The notes below the pieces were generated by a model. It was not told the DNA's origin and did no database searches. It worked only from the letters and a program-made list of their open reading frames with translations. A program made the position numbers and the translations under genes. A stretch of DNA of 35,534 nucleotides from Pseudalkalibacillus decolorationis. GTDB taxonomy: Bacteria; Bacillota; Bacilli; Bacillales; Fictibacillaceae. The first letter of the stretch is position 1. Each line of letters begins with the position of its first letter. The stretch covers positions 1-35,534 of the forward strand of contig NZ_JANHJQ010000034.1 in assembly GCF_024609785.1 (NCBI RefSeq). Direction: 5' to 3'. Below, piece by piece: positions 15,500 to 23,901 of the stretch.

Positions 15500-16135
15500 A
15501 TGCTAATTCTAGGAAGAGAACTATTAGGTAAGAAGATTGGATACAAGGATAGTGAGGAAGCAACCAAGCATACGGTAGGGGACATTCTTCTTGAAAAACA
15601 TAATTTTGAATTGGATTATATTTTATATGTAGAAAAGAGACCTGCTGAGGGTGATCGGGATCATAGTGTTGAGCCTTCAATGGCGAATGTGACTCAAAGC
15701 GCTGGTGGATATATGGGAATGAACACGCCTCCGATTACGTCAGATGATAGTATAACAAGAAACTTTACGAAGGAAACCTTCTACATCCCGTTTAATCACA
15801 TCGAGGAAATTCTTAATGATAAGGTTATCGTAACGGGTCTTGATCGACAGGCACATGATCCAATAAATTCAATTGCGGCGACCGGTTTAATGGAAAAGAA
15901 AGTACTAACACAAAGCGGTGATTCTCTAGGTAAGGTAAAGGATGTAATCATTGACTGGAATATGAAAAAAGTGGTCGGAGTATCTCTTGCCGAAGGATTT
16001 TGGGCGCGTTTAATGTCAGAAGAAAATAAATTTATGCCACTTGAAGGTACAATTGACTGGTCCAAAGATGAGGTCATTATAAGCGACCATTTAAAAGAAC
16101 TGCTCGTTGAAGATGTGAAGAATTTAAAAAAATAA
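15500..16135 (+). CDS. Protein with two PRC-barrel domains
   Basis: A 211-residue soluble protein. A first PRC-barrel-like domain covers about 1-65 (LGRELLGKKIGY...VGDILLEKHNFELDYILYV) and a second about 125-205 (GLMEKKVLTQSGDSLGKVKDVIIDW...). They are joined by a low-complexity linker with GGYMGMN. PRC barrels occur in RNA-processing factors such as RimM and in photosynthetic or envelope proteins, so the role is open. AAAAGGAG at 15484-15490 lies 9 nt before ATG 15500; an in-frame TTG/ATG at 15428 is less well placed. It may share the upstream transcript and ends at the hairpin at 16176. Confidence 0.8.
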   Translation: MLILGRELLGKKIGYKDSEEATKHTVGDILLEKHNFELDYILYVEKRPAEGDRDHSVEPSMANVTQSAGGYMGMNTPPITSDDSITRNFTKETFYIPFNHIEEILNDKVIVTGLDRQAHDPINSIAATGLMEKKVLTQSGDSLGKVKDVIIDWNMKKVVGVSLAEGFWARLMSEENKFMPLEGTIDWSKDEVIISDHLKELLVEDVKNLKK

Positions 16136-16175
16136 ACTCCATGATGAAATGGCTAAAAGACTGCTGAAAACATTT

Positions 16176-16217
16176 GAAAAGGATTGACTCAAACAAGTAT
16201 TTGAGCCAATCCTTTTC
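16176..16217. terminator. Terminator after the PRC-barrel gene
   Basis: GAAAAGGATTGACTCAAA at 16176-16193 pairs with TTTGAGCCAATCCTTTTC at 16200-16217 (17 of 18 pairs) around CAAGTA. Both arms carry A or T runs so it works in both directions. Confidence 0.88.
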
Positions 16218-16285
16218 CTTATTGAGTAAGAGACTATGCAATCGTCTTCGCATACGCTCGACGTTGAATTTTGATGCAAAGAGGC

Positions 16286-16455
16286 AATGTCTAGCTTCAG
16301 CGCCCAACCACTTGGATCACTTCAGGCCTCCTGCGGCGGCAACACACTGAAGTACTTCATGTATATTCCCACGCAGGGCCGAACTCGTTTGGGCCGAGCC
16401 TCCTCGTCGGTCTTCCAGTGACCTTGTGGCTAAGCAGGGCGCTTGCGCTTTTCTT
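16286..16455 (+). repeat. Family A repeat, tandem copy 1 (long form)
   Basis: A 170-bp copy beginning AATGTCTAGCTTCAGCGCCC and ending GGCGCTTGCGCTTTTCTT. It lacks the AAGAAAGTATAAAAGTTTGC end of the next two copies. It carries an extra 53-bp cassette at 16345-16397, absent from copies 2 and 3 but present in the copy at 26.3 kb. AGCGCCC near the start and GGGCGCT near the end can pair, with an inner GG-TCACT/AGTGACC stem. Confidence 0.9.
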
Positions 16456-16610
16456 ATGAGTAAAGAAAGTATAAAAGTTTGCGGCATGGATGTAATGTCC
16501 AGCTTCAGCGCCCAACCACTTGGATCACTTCAGGCCTCCTGCGGCGGCAACAGCCTCCTCGTCGGTCTTCCAGTGACCTTGTGGCTAAGCAGGGCGCTTG
16601 CGCTTTTCTT
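16456..16610 (+). repeat. Family A repeat, tandem copy 2 (short form)
   Basis: A 155-bp unit starting ATGAGTAAAGAAAGTATAAA. It is almost identical to copy 3, with AGCGCCC at 16507-16513 and GGGCGCT at 16592-16598 forming the base of a long imperfect hairpin. It is far richer in G+C than its surroundings. Confidence 0.92.
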
Positions 16611-16766
16611 ATGAGTAAAGAAAGTATAAAAGTTTGCGGCATGGATGTAATGTCCAGCTTCAGCGCCCAACCACTTGGATCACTTCAGGCCTCCTGCGGC
16701 GGCAACAGCCTCCTCGTCGGTCTTCCAGTGACCTTCGTGGCTAAGCAGGGCGCTTGCACTTTTCTT
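16611..16766 (+). repeat. Family A repeat, tandem copy 3 (short form)
   Basis: Repeats copy 2 at an offset of 155 bp, differing by one inserted C (CCTTCGTGG against CCTTGTGG) and a C-to-A change in GCTTGCACTTTTC. Its end lies 4 bp from the ytzE stop codon. Confidence 0.92.
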
Positions 16767-16770
16767 ATGT

Positions 16771-16989
16771 TCAGGCAAATTTGACTTTCTTGGAGGTCGC
16801 TTCCCACTTTCCACGAGTGGGGCTTGATACGAGGTTATTATATGTTAGCACATTTAGATCTCGCTGAATCGTTCGTTGTGTTGTTCCAAACTCGTCGACA
16901 AGCTGTTGTGTTGTTACCGTTCCTCTTTCATAAATAAAAATGTAAATGGCCTTGACACGGTTCAACATACGTTCAGTCGATGGACTCAA
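16771..16989 (-). CDS. ytzE: DeoR-type HTH regulator YtzE
   Basis: A 72-residue protein that is essentially a lone DeoR/FruR winged helix-turn-helix: RVKAIYIFIYERGTVTTQQLVDEFG then TTQRTIQRDLNVL as recognition helix and a short wing. The ligand-binding domain of full DeoR proteins is absent, as in B. subtilis YtzE. TTG 16989 lies 7 nt after AAGGAG. Targets are unknown. The stop codon is abutted by three tandem family A repeats, which may end its transcript. Confidence 0.87.
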   Translation of the reverse strand: MSPSTERMLNRVKAIYIFIYERGTVTTQQLVDEFGTTQRTIQRDLNVLTYNNLVSSPTRGKWEATSKKVKFA

Positions 16990-17366
16990 ACAACCACTCC
17001 TTACTTTTTAACAATCCTTATTCCTAGTATATCCATAGGTTGTTAAAATAGTATTGATGATTTGTTAAAATATTCAAACTTTTTATTATAGAAGAGATAA
17101 CTTAATACAATTACGCTAGGATTCGATGAATTACGGCACAATATCCTTGAAAAAATCCGGCATAGACAATTTGCAAATTTAACATTTTAAAAAGGCTTTG
17201 TACTCGAAAGGCCTTCTCAATTCCACTCCAGTTCATCTTTTCGAGTGGATGTAAGTTTGCTCCAAATCCCCACCTCCTAGTTAAAAATATTGTATAATAA
17301 TTCTGTCAATAATTCAAAGATAGTATACCAAAATATGTGATAATAATAGTTAGAAAGGGGGATTTT
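16990..17366. other. Intergenic region between ytzE and the K+ channel gene
   Basis: This A/T-rich region of 377 bp separates divergent genes. It has two hairpins: AAGGCTTT with AAAGGCCTT at about 17192-17215 (one bulge) and TCCACTC/GAGTGGA at 17222-17249. A TATAAT at 17293-17298 lacks a recognisable -35. No gene is supported; in particular no Mistic-like ORF precedes the channel gene. Confidence 0.55.
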
Positions 17367-18386
17367 ATGTTTGTTTTTAAACGAATTTGGGTCAAAATTA
17401 TCAAACTAAATACGTGGGCATTGTTTACAACAAGTATTTTATTAATTTTATTCAGTACATACATGATGGTTGCGATAGAGCCGGAAACATTTGCGAATCC
17501 ATTTGATGCATTTTGGTGGGTTATGACGACTGTTACGACAGTTGGTTATGGCGACTTTTACCCAAGTTCAGTTGGAGGTAGGCTGTATGCGATCTTTCTA
17601 TACATTGTTGGCATCGGACTAATTGGGGTCGTAATTGGAAAGGTTGTTGATGGATTCGGGATGTTCAGAAGGCGAAAGGAGGAAGGGCTTTTGACTTATA
17701 AACAGGAAGGTCATATTGTTATTATTGGATGGTCACAAAAAGCGAGGTTTGCTATTGAGGAAATCTTGAACTCTGAGGATTTTCAACAGGAAATTGTGAT
17801 TATTGATCGTTTAGGCAAAACACCTTATTTACATGAAAGTGTTCATTACATACAAGGGGATCCTGCTCAAGAAAATATATTACTACAAGCTAATCTCTCC
17901 GAGGCTAAAGCGGTATTGCTATTTGCGGACGATTCGATTGAGGATCCATTATTGACGGACGGGAAAACCCTTCTCATTGTAACATCGATTGAAAGGCTAT
18001 CCCCAGATATTCATAGTACGGTTGAGATTATGAGTGAATCCCATATTAAAAATTTCCGCCATGTGAAGGTAGATGAATTTATCCTTTCACACGAAACGAT
18101 TTCTCGACTTGCAGTACGGTCAGCAATTACGCATGGTATTTCGAAAATCTATAGCCAGCTAATGAGCAGAGGTATTGGAGATAACCTTTATGAGATTAAG
18201 GTTCGCCCACATTGGAAGACGTATCGAGATGCGTTTGATGAGCTTTTTAAGGAGGGGGCGACCTTAATTGCTGATGGGGATAAAATGGATATTAACCGCA
18301 GATTGGATGATCAGATTACCTCATACTCAAGGTTATTCGTAATTTGTGATGAAACAATCTATGAAGCCATCCAAAGTAAAGCATAG
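17367..18386 (+). CDS. YugO-type two-TM potassium channel with RCK domain
   Basis: A 339-residue potassium channel. Two membrane helices (about 15-36 and 72-93) flank a pore loop with the selectivity filter TVGYGD at 58-63. A cytoplasmic RCK/TrkA-N Rossmann domain starts near residue 108 (HIVIIGWSQKAR), followed by a C-terminal regulatory part. B. subtilis YugO, the closest match I know, carries K+ waves in biofilms. ATG 17367 has AAAGGGGGA upstream; an in-frame ATG at 17337 is rejected. In B. subtilis yugO is preceded by mstX, which is not seen here. pepV follows within 20 bp, so the two may be co-transcribed. Confidence 0.9.
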   Translation: MFVFKRIWVKIIKLNTWALFTTSILLILFSTYMMVAIEPETFANPFDAFWWVMTTVTTVGYGDFYPSSVGGRLYAIFLYIVGIGLIGVVIGKVVDGFGMFRRRKEEGLLTYKQEGHIVIIGWSQKARFAIEEILNSEDFQQEIVIIDRLGKTPYLHESVHYIQGDPAQENILLQANLSEAKAVLLFADDSIEDPLLTDGKTLLIVTSIERLSPDIHSTVEIMSESHIKNFRHVKVDEFILSHETISRLAVRSAITHGISKIYSQLMSRGIGDNLYEIKVRPHWKTYRDAFDELFKEGATLIADGDKMDINRRLDDQITSYSRLFVICDETIYEAIQSKA

Positions 18387-18403
18387 AGCAAGGAGGATAA
18401 TGG

Positions 18404-19813
18404 ATGATGATTAATTGGAAGCAAGAAGTAGAAAACCGCAAAGAGGGTTTTATTGAAGATTTACGCTCTTTTTTACAAATTAAAAGTGTTCTAGATCCGG
18501 ATACTGCGAAAGAAGGGGCGCCATTTGGAGAAGGAATTCGTAAAGGACTTGATTTCTTACTAGAAACAGGAGAGGCAGACGGTTTCAGGAGTAAAGACTT
18601 AGATGGATATGCTGCTCATCTTGAATTTGGTGAAGGGGACGAGCTTGTTGGGGTACTCTGTCACATTGACGTCGTTCCAGAAGGTGACGGATGGAGTTCG
18701 GATCCATTTGCTGCCGAGCTACGAGATGGGAAGATTTATGCACGTGGTGCGATTGATGATAAAGGACCAACTATGGCCGCTTACTATGCTATGAAAATAA
18801 TCAATGAACTCGGCTTGAAGCTAACTAAACGTGTTCGGATGATAATCGGAACGGACGAGGAAAGTAACTGGCAGTGTGTAAAGCATTATTTTAAACATGA
18901 AGAAATGCCTACAATCGGTTTTGCTCCAGATGCTGATTTTCCAATTATTTATGCTGAAAAGGGCTTGTTTGATTGCGAATGGAGGCAGGTGAAAAGCTCA
19001 GAAACTAACGAAGGAGATGTTAGGCTGCTGTCCTTTCAGTCAGGAAGAAGGCTGAATATGGTACCTGATCAAGCCGAGGCAGTACTCGAAGGAAATGTAG
19101 AGATAGAGGAGATCGCAGCAGAGTATAAGGAGTACCTGAATGAGCTTCAGTTGATTGGAAAACTTTCTGTTGAAAATAAGCGCTTTATTTTTCACCTTGA
19201 AGGACAATCGGTTCACGGTAGTGCACCTGAGAAAGGAAAGAATGCAGGCTTATTTTTATTAAACTTCCTATCTCGCTATTCCTTTGATCAAGGTGGACAG
19301 AACTTTATAGAACTCGCTAACGGTTACTTAACAGGGGACACGGAAGGGAATAAGTTAGAGATTAAAGATAGCGACGATATTACAGGACCACTCACATTAA
19401 ATACGGGAATCATGACGTATACCACAACAGACGGAGGCATATTTGGCCTTAACCTCCGTTACCCTGTAAAGCATGATTTTGAATCAACTCAGAGAAAATT
19501 GACTTCTGTGGGGAAACAGTACGGCTATGAATTAAACGAAATTGAACATCTTACTCCACACCATGTTCCAAAAGATCATCCATTAATTAAGACACTTCTA
19601 AATGTCTATGAAAAACAAACGGGCGAAGAAGGTTATTTGATTTCAATCGGAGGTGGAACGTACGCACGATCTTTAGAAGCAGGAGTAGCATTCGGAGCAT
19701 TGTTCCCAGGTGAAGAAGAACTCGCCCATCAAAAAGATGAATATGTAGATGTGGAAAATATTTTAAAAGCTGCGGCTATTTATGCAGAAGCTATCTATGA
19801 ACTAGCGAAATAA
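18404..19813 (+). CDS. pepV: Dipeptidase PepV (YtjP), M20 family
   Basis: A 469-residue metallopeptidase of the PepV group, hydrolysing dipeptides in the cytoplasm. Zinc-site motifs are LCHIDVVPEGDGW, GAIDDKGP, GTDEESNWQC and APDADFPIIYAEKG; the lid domain motif GQSVHGSAPEKG and the late SIGGGTYARSL are present. AAGGAGG is 7 nt before ATG 18404, and a second ATG follows at once. Length agrees with B. subtilis YtjP. An MFS transporter gene starts 38 bp downstream, possibly in the same transcript. Confidence 0.95.
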   Translation: MMINWKQEVENRKEGFIEDLRSFLQIKSVLDPDTAKEGAPFGEGIRKGLDFLLETGEADGFRSKDLDGYAAHLEFGEGDELVGVLCHIDVVPEGDGWSSDPFAAELRDGKIYARGAIDDKGPTMAAYYAMKIINELGLKLTKRVRMIIGTDEESNWQCVKHYFKHEEMPTIGFAPDADFPIIYAEKGLFDCEWRQVKSSETNEGDVRLLSFQSGRRLNMVPDQAEAVLEGNVEIEEIAAEYKEYLNELQLIGKLSVENKRFIFHLEGQSVHGSAPEKGKNAGLFLLNFLSRYSFDQGGQNFIELANGYLTGDTEGNKLEIKDSDDITGPLTLNTGIMTYTTTDGGIFGLNLRYPVKHDFESTQRKLTSVGKQYGYELNEIEHLTPHHVPKDHPLIKTLLNVYEKQTGEEGYLISIGGGTYARSLEAGVAFGALFPGEEELAHQKDEYVDVENILKAAAIYAEAIYELAK

Positions 19814-19851
19814 AGAAAACTAGACTAGCATGAATCTTAGGAGAAACTACT

Positions 19852-21000
19852 ATGTACCGAGCCTTAGATCGAACATCCGTTAATATAAGTTTATTTTATT
19901 TGTTTATCTTTTTTGGATTCGGAACGTTATTCCCATTGTTGAGTGTGTATCTAAAACAGGACATTCATTTATCAGGAACTGAAATTGGTGCTATCATGTC
20001 GATCAGTCCGGTCGTCATGATTATTGCACAGCCGCTATGGGGTATTATTTGTGATTATACGAGAAAGCCCCGTGGTGTTTTGCTGTTAGCACTTTGCTTA
20101 ACTGGCATACTTGCAATTCCTTTTGCTTTTTTGGATACGTATAGCGGATTTATTGTTTTCTCTATTTTGCTTGCTGTTTTCCAAAGTGCGATTGTCCCTG
20201 TATCAGATAGTATCACGCTGAATTATGTGATGGTGACGAATAAAGATTACGGGAACTTCCGTTTGTGGGGAGCACTGGGTTTTGCACTTGCTGTTTACGT
20301 AATGGGCTCTCTTGCGGAAACAGCGGGTCTTAAAATCATATTTTATTGCTTTGCTGGTGTATTGATTTTATGTATGATCTTTGTTCTGTCCATGCCTAAA
20401 GAGAGTAATTCGATTCAGGTGGATTTGCGGACAGGTATTTCGAAGTTGTTACGGATGCCTAAATTCACTTTATTTTTGATCACGACATTTTCGGTTTTTG
20501 GACCGATTTTTTCGAATAACTTTTACTTTGGGTTATATATTCAAGAACTCGGTGGAACACTTGCTGGGGTTGGGGTTGCATTCCTCCTTGCTGCAGGGAG
20601 TGAGGCACCCTTCATGAAATTTTCAGGCAATTGGATACGAAAGGTAGGAATTGAAAAAATTCTCGTATCAGCGGCTTTGATCTCCGCGCTGCGCTGGGTG
20701 TTTTATTTTACGGAGCCGACATTATCGGTTGTCTATGCGACGACTATTGCACAAGGATTTTCAATCGGACTCTTTATCCCCGCAGCGCTCCAGTATGTCC
20801 GTGAAATCGCACCAGATGATGTGAAGGCGACCGCAGTAGCTTTGTATAGCTCGATGGGAAATGGACTCGGAAGCTGGTTCTGCACGTTTTTCGGCGGAAT
20901 CATTTATGATACCTATTCGCTATTTGCGATGTACTTATTCTTCGGAATCATGACGTTTATTGGAATTATCCTTCTACTTATCAACTTTAAATTTACTTGA
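19852..21000 (+). CDS. MFS transporter (MFS_1-like/LacY-like family)
   Basis: A 382-residue transporter with 12 predicted membrane helices in two halves. The first cytoplasmic loop has GIICDYTRKPRG, a variant of the MFS motif between helices 2 and 3, and FRLWGALGFAL is typical of the LacY/3-phenylpropionate/nucleoside symporter-like branch. The substrate is unknown. TTAGGAGA precedes ATG 19852 by about 8 nt. It ends 4 bp before a perfect bidirectional terminator shared with the convergent cysteine synthase gene. B. subtilis YttB is a similar protein, but orthology is unproven. Confidence 0.88.
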   Translation: MYRALDRTSVNISLFYLFIFFGFGTLFPLLSVYLKQDIHLSGTEIGAIMSISPVVMIIAQPLWGIICDYTRKPRGVLLLALCLTGILAIPFAFLDTYSGFIVFSILLAVFQSAIVPVSDSITLNYVMVTNKDYGNFRLWGALGFALAVYVMGSLAETAGLKIIFYCFAGVLILCMIFVLSMPKESNSIQVDLRTGISKLLRMPKFTLFLITTFSVFGPIFSNNFYFGLYIQELGGTLAGVGVAFLLAAGSEAPFMKFSGNWIRKVGIEKILVSAALISALRWVFYFTEPTLSVVYATTIAQGFSIGLFIPAALQYVREIAPDDVKATAVALYSSMGNGLGSWFCTFFGGIIYDTYSLFAMYLFFGIMTFIGIILLLINFKFT

Positions 21001-21003
21001 TAA

Positions 21004-21045
21004 AATAAAAACAGGGTGACAGCTAACAGTCACCCTGTTTTTATT
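21004..21045. terminator. Bidirectional terminator between MFS and cysteine synthase genes
   Basis: AATAAAAACAGGGTGAC at 21004-21020 is fully complementary to 21029-21045 around an 8-nt loop. Confidence 0.95.
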
Positions 21046-21047
21046 AT

Positions 21048-21986
21048 TTAATCTTTTGTAAAATCAAACAGATCACTTGATAGGTAACGTTCTCCTGAGT
21101 CGCATGTTATGGAGATAACAACATCATCGGGTGTCAATTTTTTTGCAGCTTGTAGTGCTCCATGGACAGCTGCACCTGAAGAAGGACCTACCAATATTCC
21201 TTCCTCACGGGCTAGTTTGCGAGTCATTTCGTACGCTTCTAGATCAGAAACTTGTTGAATTTCATCATATACATCCTGATTAAGAATCGCTGGAATAAAG
21301 CCTGGACTTGTACCGACTAATTTATGCTTTCCAGGCTTACCTCCTGATAACACAGGTGATCCTTCTGGTTCAACGACTTTAATATGAAGGTTAGGTAAAT
21401 GTTTTTTTAAGGTTTCACCTGTTCCAGTAATGGTCCCACCTGTACCTGCAGGCGAAACGAACATTTTAAAGTTCTTACCGATTTCTTTAGCTGCTTCTAT
21501 TACCTCAATTGCTGTTGTATTTCGATGAGCATCCGGATTCGCTGGGTTTTCAAATTGCATCGGCATAAAACTATTCGGTATTTTATCTACTAATTCTTTA
21601 GCCTTTGCAATCGCTCCAGGCATTTTTTCGTCCCCAGGTGTTAACACTACTTGTGCACCGTATGCTTTTAAAAGGTTAATCCGTTCGTTTGTCATTGTGT
21701 CTGGCATTACGATCATTGCTTTGTAGCCTTTTGCAGCTGCATTCATCGCCAAGCCAATTCCTGTATTCCCAGATGTAGGTTCAATGATTGTTGAACCTTC
21801 TGCTAATAACCCTTGTTTCTCTGCTTCATTAATCATGTTAAAAGCTGCTCTGTCCTTAATACTGCCACTCGGATTGAAGGATTCAAGCTTCACATAGACG
21901 TCAGCGCCATTCGGGTCAGCCAAACGGTTTAATTTTACAAATGGTGTATCTCCAATTAGTCCAGAGATGTTATTGACAACTTGCAT
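21048..21986 (-). CDS. Cysteine synthase (O-acetylserine sulfhydrylase), YtkP-like
   Basis: A 312-residue fold-type II PLP enzyme that makes cysteine from O-acetylserine and sulfide. The PLP lysine is K44 in NPSGSIKDR, the substrate loop is TSGNTG at 71-76, the phosphate-binding loop is AGTGGTITGTG, and GPSSGAA near the C terminus is conserved. B. subtilis has main CysK and a paralogue YtkP in the pepV-ytlP neighbourhood; position favours YtkP, but the sequence looks fully active, so CysK is not excluded. ATG 21986 has AAGGAAG about 10 nt upstream. I see no clear CymR or SAM riboswitch element in the 170 bp before it. Confidence 0.92.
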   Translation of the reverse strand: MQVVNNISGLIGDTPFVKLNRLADPNGADVYVKLESFNPSGSIKDRAAFNMINEAEKQGLLAEGSTIIEPTSGNTGIGLAMNAAAKGYKAMIVMPDTMTNERINLLKAYGAQVVLTPGDEKMPGAIAKAKELVDKIPNSFMPMQFENPANPDAHRNTTAIEVIEAAKEIGKNFKMFVSPAGTGGTITGTGETLKKHLPNLHIKVVEPEGSPVLSGGKPGKHKLVGTSPGFIPAILNQDVYDEIQQVSDLEAYEMTRKLAREEGILVGPSSGAAVHGALQAAKKLTPDDVVISITCDSGERYLSSDLFDFTKD

Positions 21987-22173
21987 ACATAAACACTTCC
22001 TTCGACGTTCAATAATAAAGGTACTATTAGTAGTATATCAAAACCTAGTATTCCGCTCTACTTATCCGTTTTATTGAATGTGGATTTTATATCTTCCTCC
22101 ATTATAGGAGGAAAATATATAAGTCATTCGCTGTTTTTGATAAACTTAAGAGAAACCTGATATGGAGGTAACG

Positions 22174-22755
22174 ATGGAAAAACATACATTTATGGCTGTG
22201 CCTCTACCTGAAAGGATTCAGCAACGGTTATTTGAGTATTCAGCACGAGTACAACCAGAACTTCCGCTGAAAAAATGGACGGGTAAAGGGGACTACCATA
22301 TCACCCTCGCATTTCTTGGCACTACATCAGAACAACAAGTAGATGCTTTGAAAAGAGAACTAGGTCAACAAATCCAACTTCACAAACCATTTCAATTAAA
22401 GGTAGATAAACCAGGTGTATTTGGAAACATATCGGCTCCACGTGTATTTTGGCTCGGTATGGAATCGTCTGAACAGCTTTCCTTCTTGCAAAAGGATGTC
22501 GCAACCACATGCCGAAAAACTGGATTTAACATTGAAAAAAGGCCATTTCGACCACATATTACAATCGGTAAAAGATGGAGTGGTGCGGCAGAACAAGTCG
22601 TATCATTAAAGGAAATTCCGGAACCTGCACTTCTTGACTCACTAAAGTGGCAGGTGGATGAACTAATCCTTTATGAAATTCAACCAAGTCGACAGCCTAT
22701 GTACGTGCCCCTTCACAAATTTAAATTGGAGCACACGCCAACGAATGAGTGTTAA
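22174..22755 (+). CDS. thpR: RNA 2',3'-cyclic phosphodiesterase ThpR (YtlP)
   Basis: A 193-residue 2H phosphoesterase superfamily enzyme. The two HxT motifs are H42-I-T44 (YHITLAFLG) and H128-I-T130 (RPHITIGK). Such proteins open 2',3'-cyclic phosphates to 2'-phosphates and were long annotated as 2'-5' RNA ligases. GGAGG at 22165-22169 serves ATG 22174; the in-frame ATG 22162 precedes that site and is rejected. The end overlaps the start of the CidA-like gene by 11 bp, implying translational coupling. Confidence 0.92.
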   Translation: MEKHTFMAVPLPERIQQRLFEYSARVQPELPLKKWTGKGDYHITLAFLGTTSEQQVDALKRELGQQIQLHKPFQLKVDKPGVFGNISAPRVFWLGMESSEQLSFLQKDVATTCRKTGFNIEKRPFRPHITIGKRWSGAAEQVVSLKEIPEPALLDSLKWQVDELILYEIQPSRQPMYVPLHKFKLEHTPTNEC

Positions 22756-23122
22756 ACCCTTTTTGAAGATTGCTGTTCAAGTTGTACTTTTATATGGCAT
22801 TTATCGGGTAGGGGTTTGGCTTCAAGTTAACCTTTCCTTACCTCTCCCTGGAAGTATTATTGGTTTTTTGCTTTTATTTTCACTTCTGAGTCTTAAATTA
22901 ATTCCGGTTTTCATAATAGAGAAGGGGTCTAGATTTTTATTGAAGCACTTAACGTTATTTTTCGTTCCCGTAACTGTAGGAGTAATGCAATACGACTATT
23001 TTTTTCAAGGGAAAGGACTATTACTAATCCCAGCTGTACTCGTAAGCACGGTCCTAGTAATGATTATTTCTGCGAAAATCTTTGAATACGTTATGTCAAA
23101 AACAAAGTATTCAAATGACTAA
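22745..23122 (+). CDS. CidA/LrgA family holin-like membrane protein
   Basis: A 125-residue membrane protein with about four hydrophobic segments and the family motif LPLPGSIIGFLLLF, plus FFVPVTVGVMQY. CidA/LrgA proteins act with CidB/LrgB in murein hydrolase control, cell lysis or, in newer work, pyruvate transport. ATG 22745 overlaps the thpR stop; a GGAG lies about 15 nt before it, which is far, so coupling to thpR translation is likely. It overlaps the CidB-like gene by 8 bp. Confidence 0.88.
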   Translation: MSVKPFLKIAVQVVLLYGIYRVGVWLQVNLSLPLPGSIIGFLLLFSLLSLKLIPVFIIEKGSRFLLKHLTLFFVPVTVGVMQYDYFFQGKGLLLIPAVLVSTVLVMIISAKIFEYVMSKTKYSND

Positions 23123-23804
23123 TACCGTATTAACAATGCTTGCTTCAGTGGGAACAATTCTAATCTATATTGGGGCTCGTTATGGTTATAGACGTGTTAC
23201 CTATCCATTTATGATGCCAATATTAACGACAACACTTGTAATTATCATTATTTTAATAGCTTTTGGTATGCCTTACCAACGATACATGGATGGCGCTCAG
23301 TGGATCGATGAACTGCTTGGACCAGCTGTTGTGGCACTTGCCTTTCCGCTGTATCAACAACGTGCAATGATTAAATGCTATAGTCTTCCGTTGTTGATTG
23401 GTATTTTTGTAGGAGTGTGTGTTGGGATTATGACCGGGTTTGGCTTCGCTTGGTTATTAGGGGTACCCGAATCGATCCGAACGTCTTTATTACCGAAGTC
23501 TGTAACTACACCAGTTGCCATGGAAATTGCACAAGTTTCAGGCGGAACTCCCGCAATTGCAGTCGTATTTGTAATGGTTGCTGGAATCGGCGGTGTAATT
23601 CTAGCTCCATACCTTTTTAAATGGGTGAAAATAAGAAGCGACCTCGGGAAGGGAATCAGCTTAGGAGCCGGATCACACGCAATTGGGACAGCGAAGTCAT
23701 TGGAATACGGGGAACGTGCAGCTGCTGTAAGCTCCGTGGCAATGACTCTTTCTGCATTGTTTGCATCTGTTCTGGTTCCGCTATTTGTCTATTTTACAAG
23801 TTAA
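23115..23804 (+). CDS. CidB/LrgB family membrane protein
   Basis: A 229-residue membrane protein with about six to seven segments. Family signatures are AVVALAFPLYQQ, LLPKSVTTPVAMEIAQVSGG and GAGSHAIGTAKSLEYGE. It is the partner of the preceding CidA-like protein. Start ATG 23115 lies within the last codons of that gene (ATGACTAA overlap). The pair sits between thpR and ytlQ, which are adjacent in B. subtilis as I recall, so the module appears to have been inserted or lost elsewhere. A family B repeat follows directly. Confidence 0.92.
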   Translation: MTNTVLTMLASVGTILIYIGARYGYRRVTYPFMMPILTTTLVIIIILIAFGMPYQRYMDGAQWIDELLGPAVVALAFPLYQQRAMIKCYSLPLLIGIFVGVCVGIMTGFGFAWLLGVPESIRTSLLPKSVTTPVAMEIAQVSGGTPAIAVVFVMVAGIGGVILAPYLFKWVKIRSDLGKGISLGAGSHAIGTAKSLEYGERAAAVSSVAMTLSALFASVLVPLFVYFTS

Positions 23805-23895
23805 GAAGGTATTCAAATACCTTTCTATAGAATAAAGCAAGTGCCTTTAGGTCATCCCTTTAGGGACTAAGGCTCAGGCTATGCTAAAGCGGGGG
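23803..23895 (+). repeat. Interspersed repeat family B, diverged copy 3
   Basis: Begins TTAAGAAGGTATTCAAATAC, with a perfect AAGGTATT/AATACCTT hairpin in place of the AGAAAGTAT hairpin of copies 1 and 2, then CTATAGAATAA and, after a divergent stretch, ACTAAGGCTCAG as in copy 2. The hairpin followed by TTCT may terminate the cidB transcript. The 3' boundary near 23895 is uncertain. Confidence 0.65.
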
Positions 23896-23901
23896 ATAAA
23901 C

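Noticed and set aside
16426-16784. Open frames of 62 and 101 codons encoding repeated SSFSAQPLGSLQ-like peptides.
   Set aside because: They lie entirely in the G+C-rich family A repeat units and recur with them; no ribosome site or homologue is evident.
21987-22173. SAM riboswitch or CymR operator before the cysteine synthase gene.
   Set aside because: No recognisable S-box stems and no convincing CymR palindrome could be seen in the 187-bp divergent spacer.
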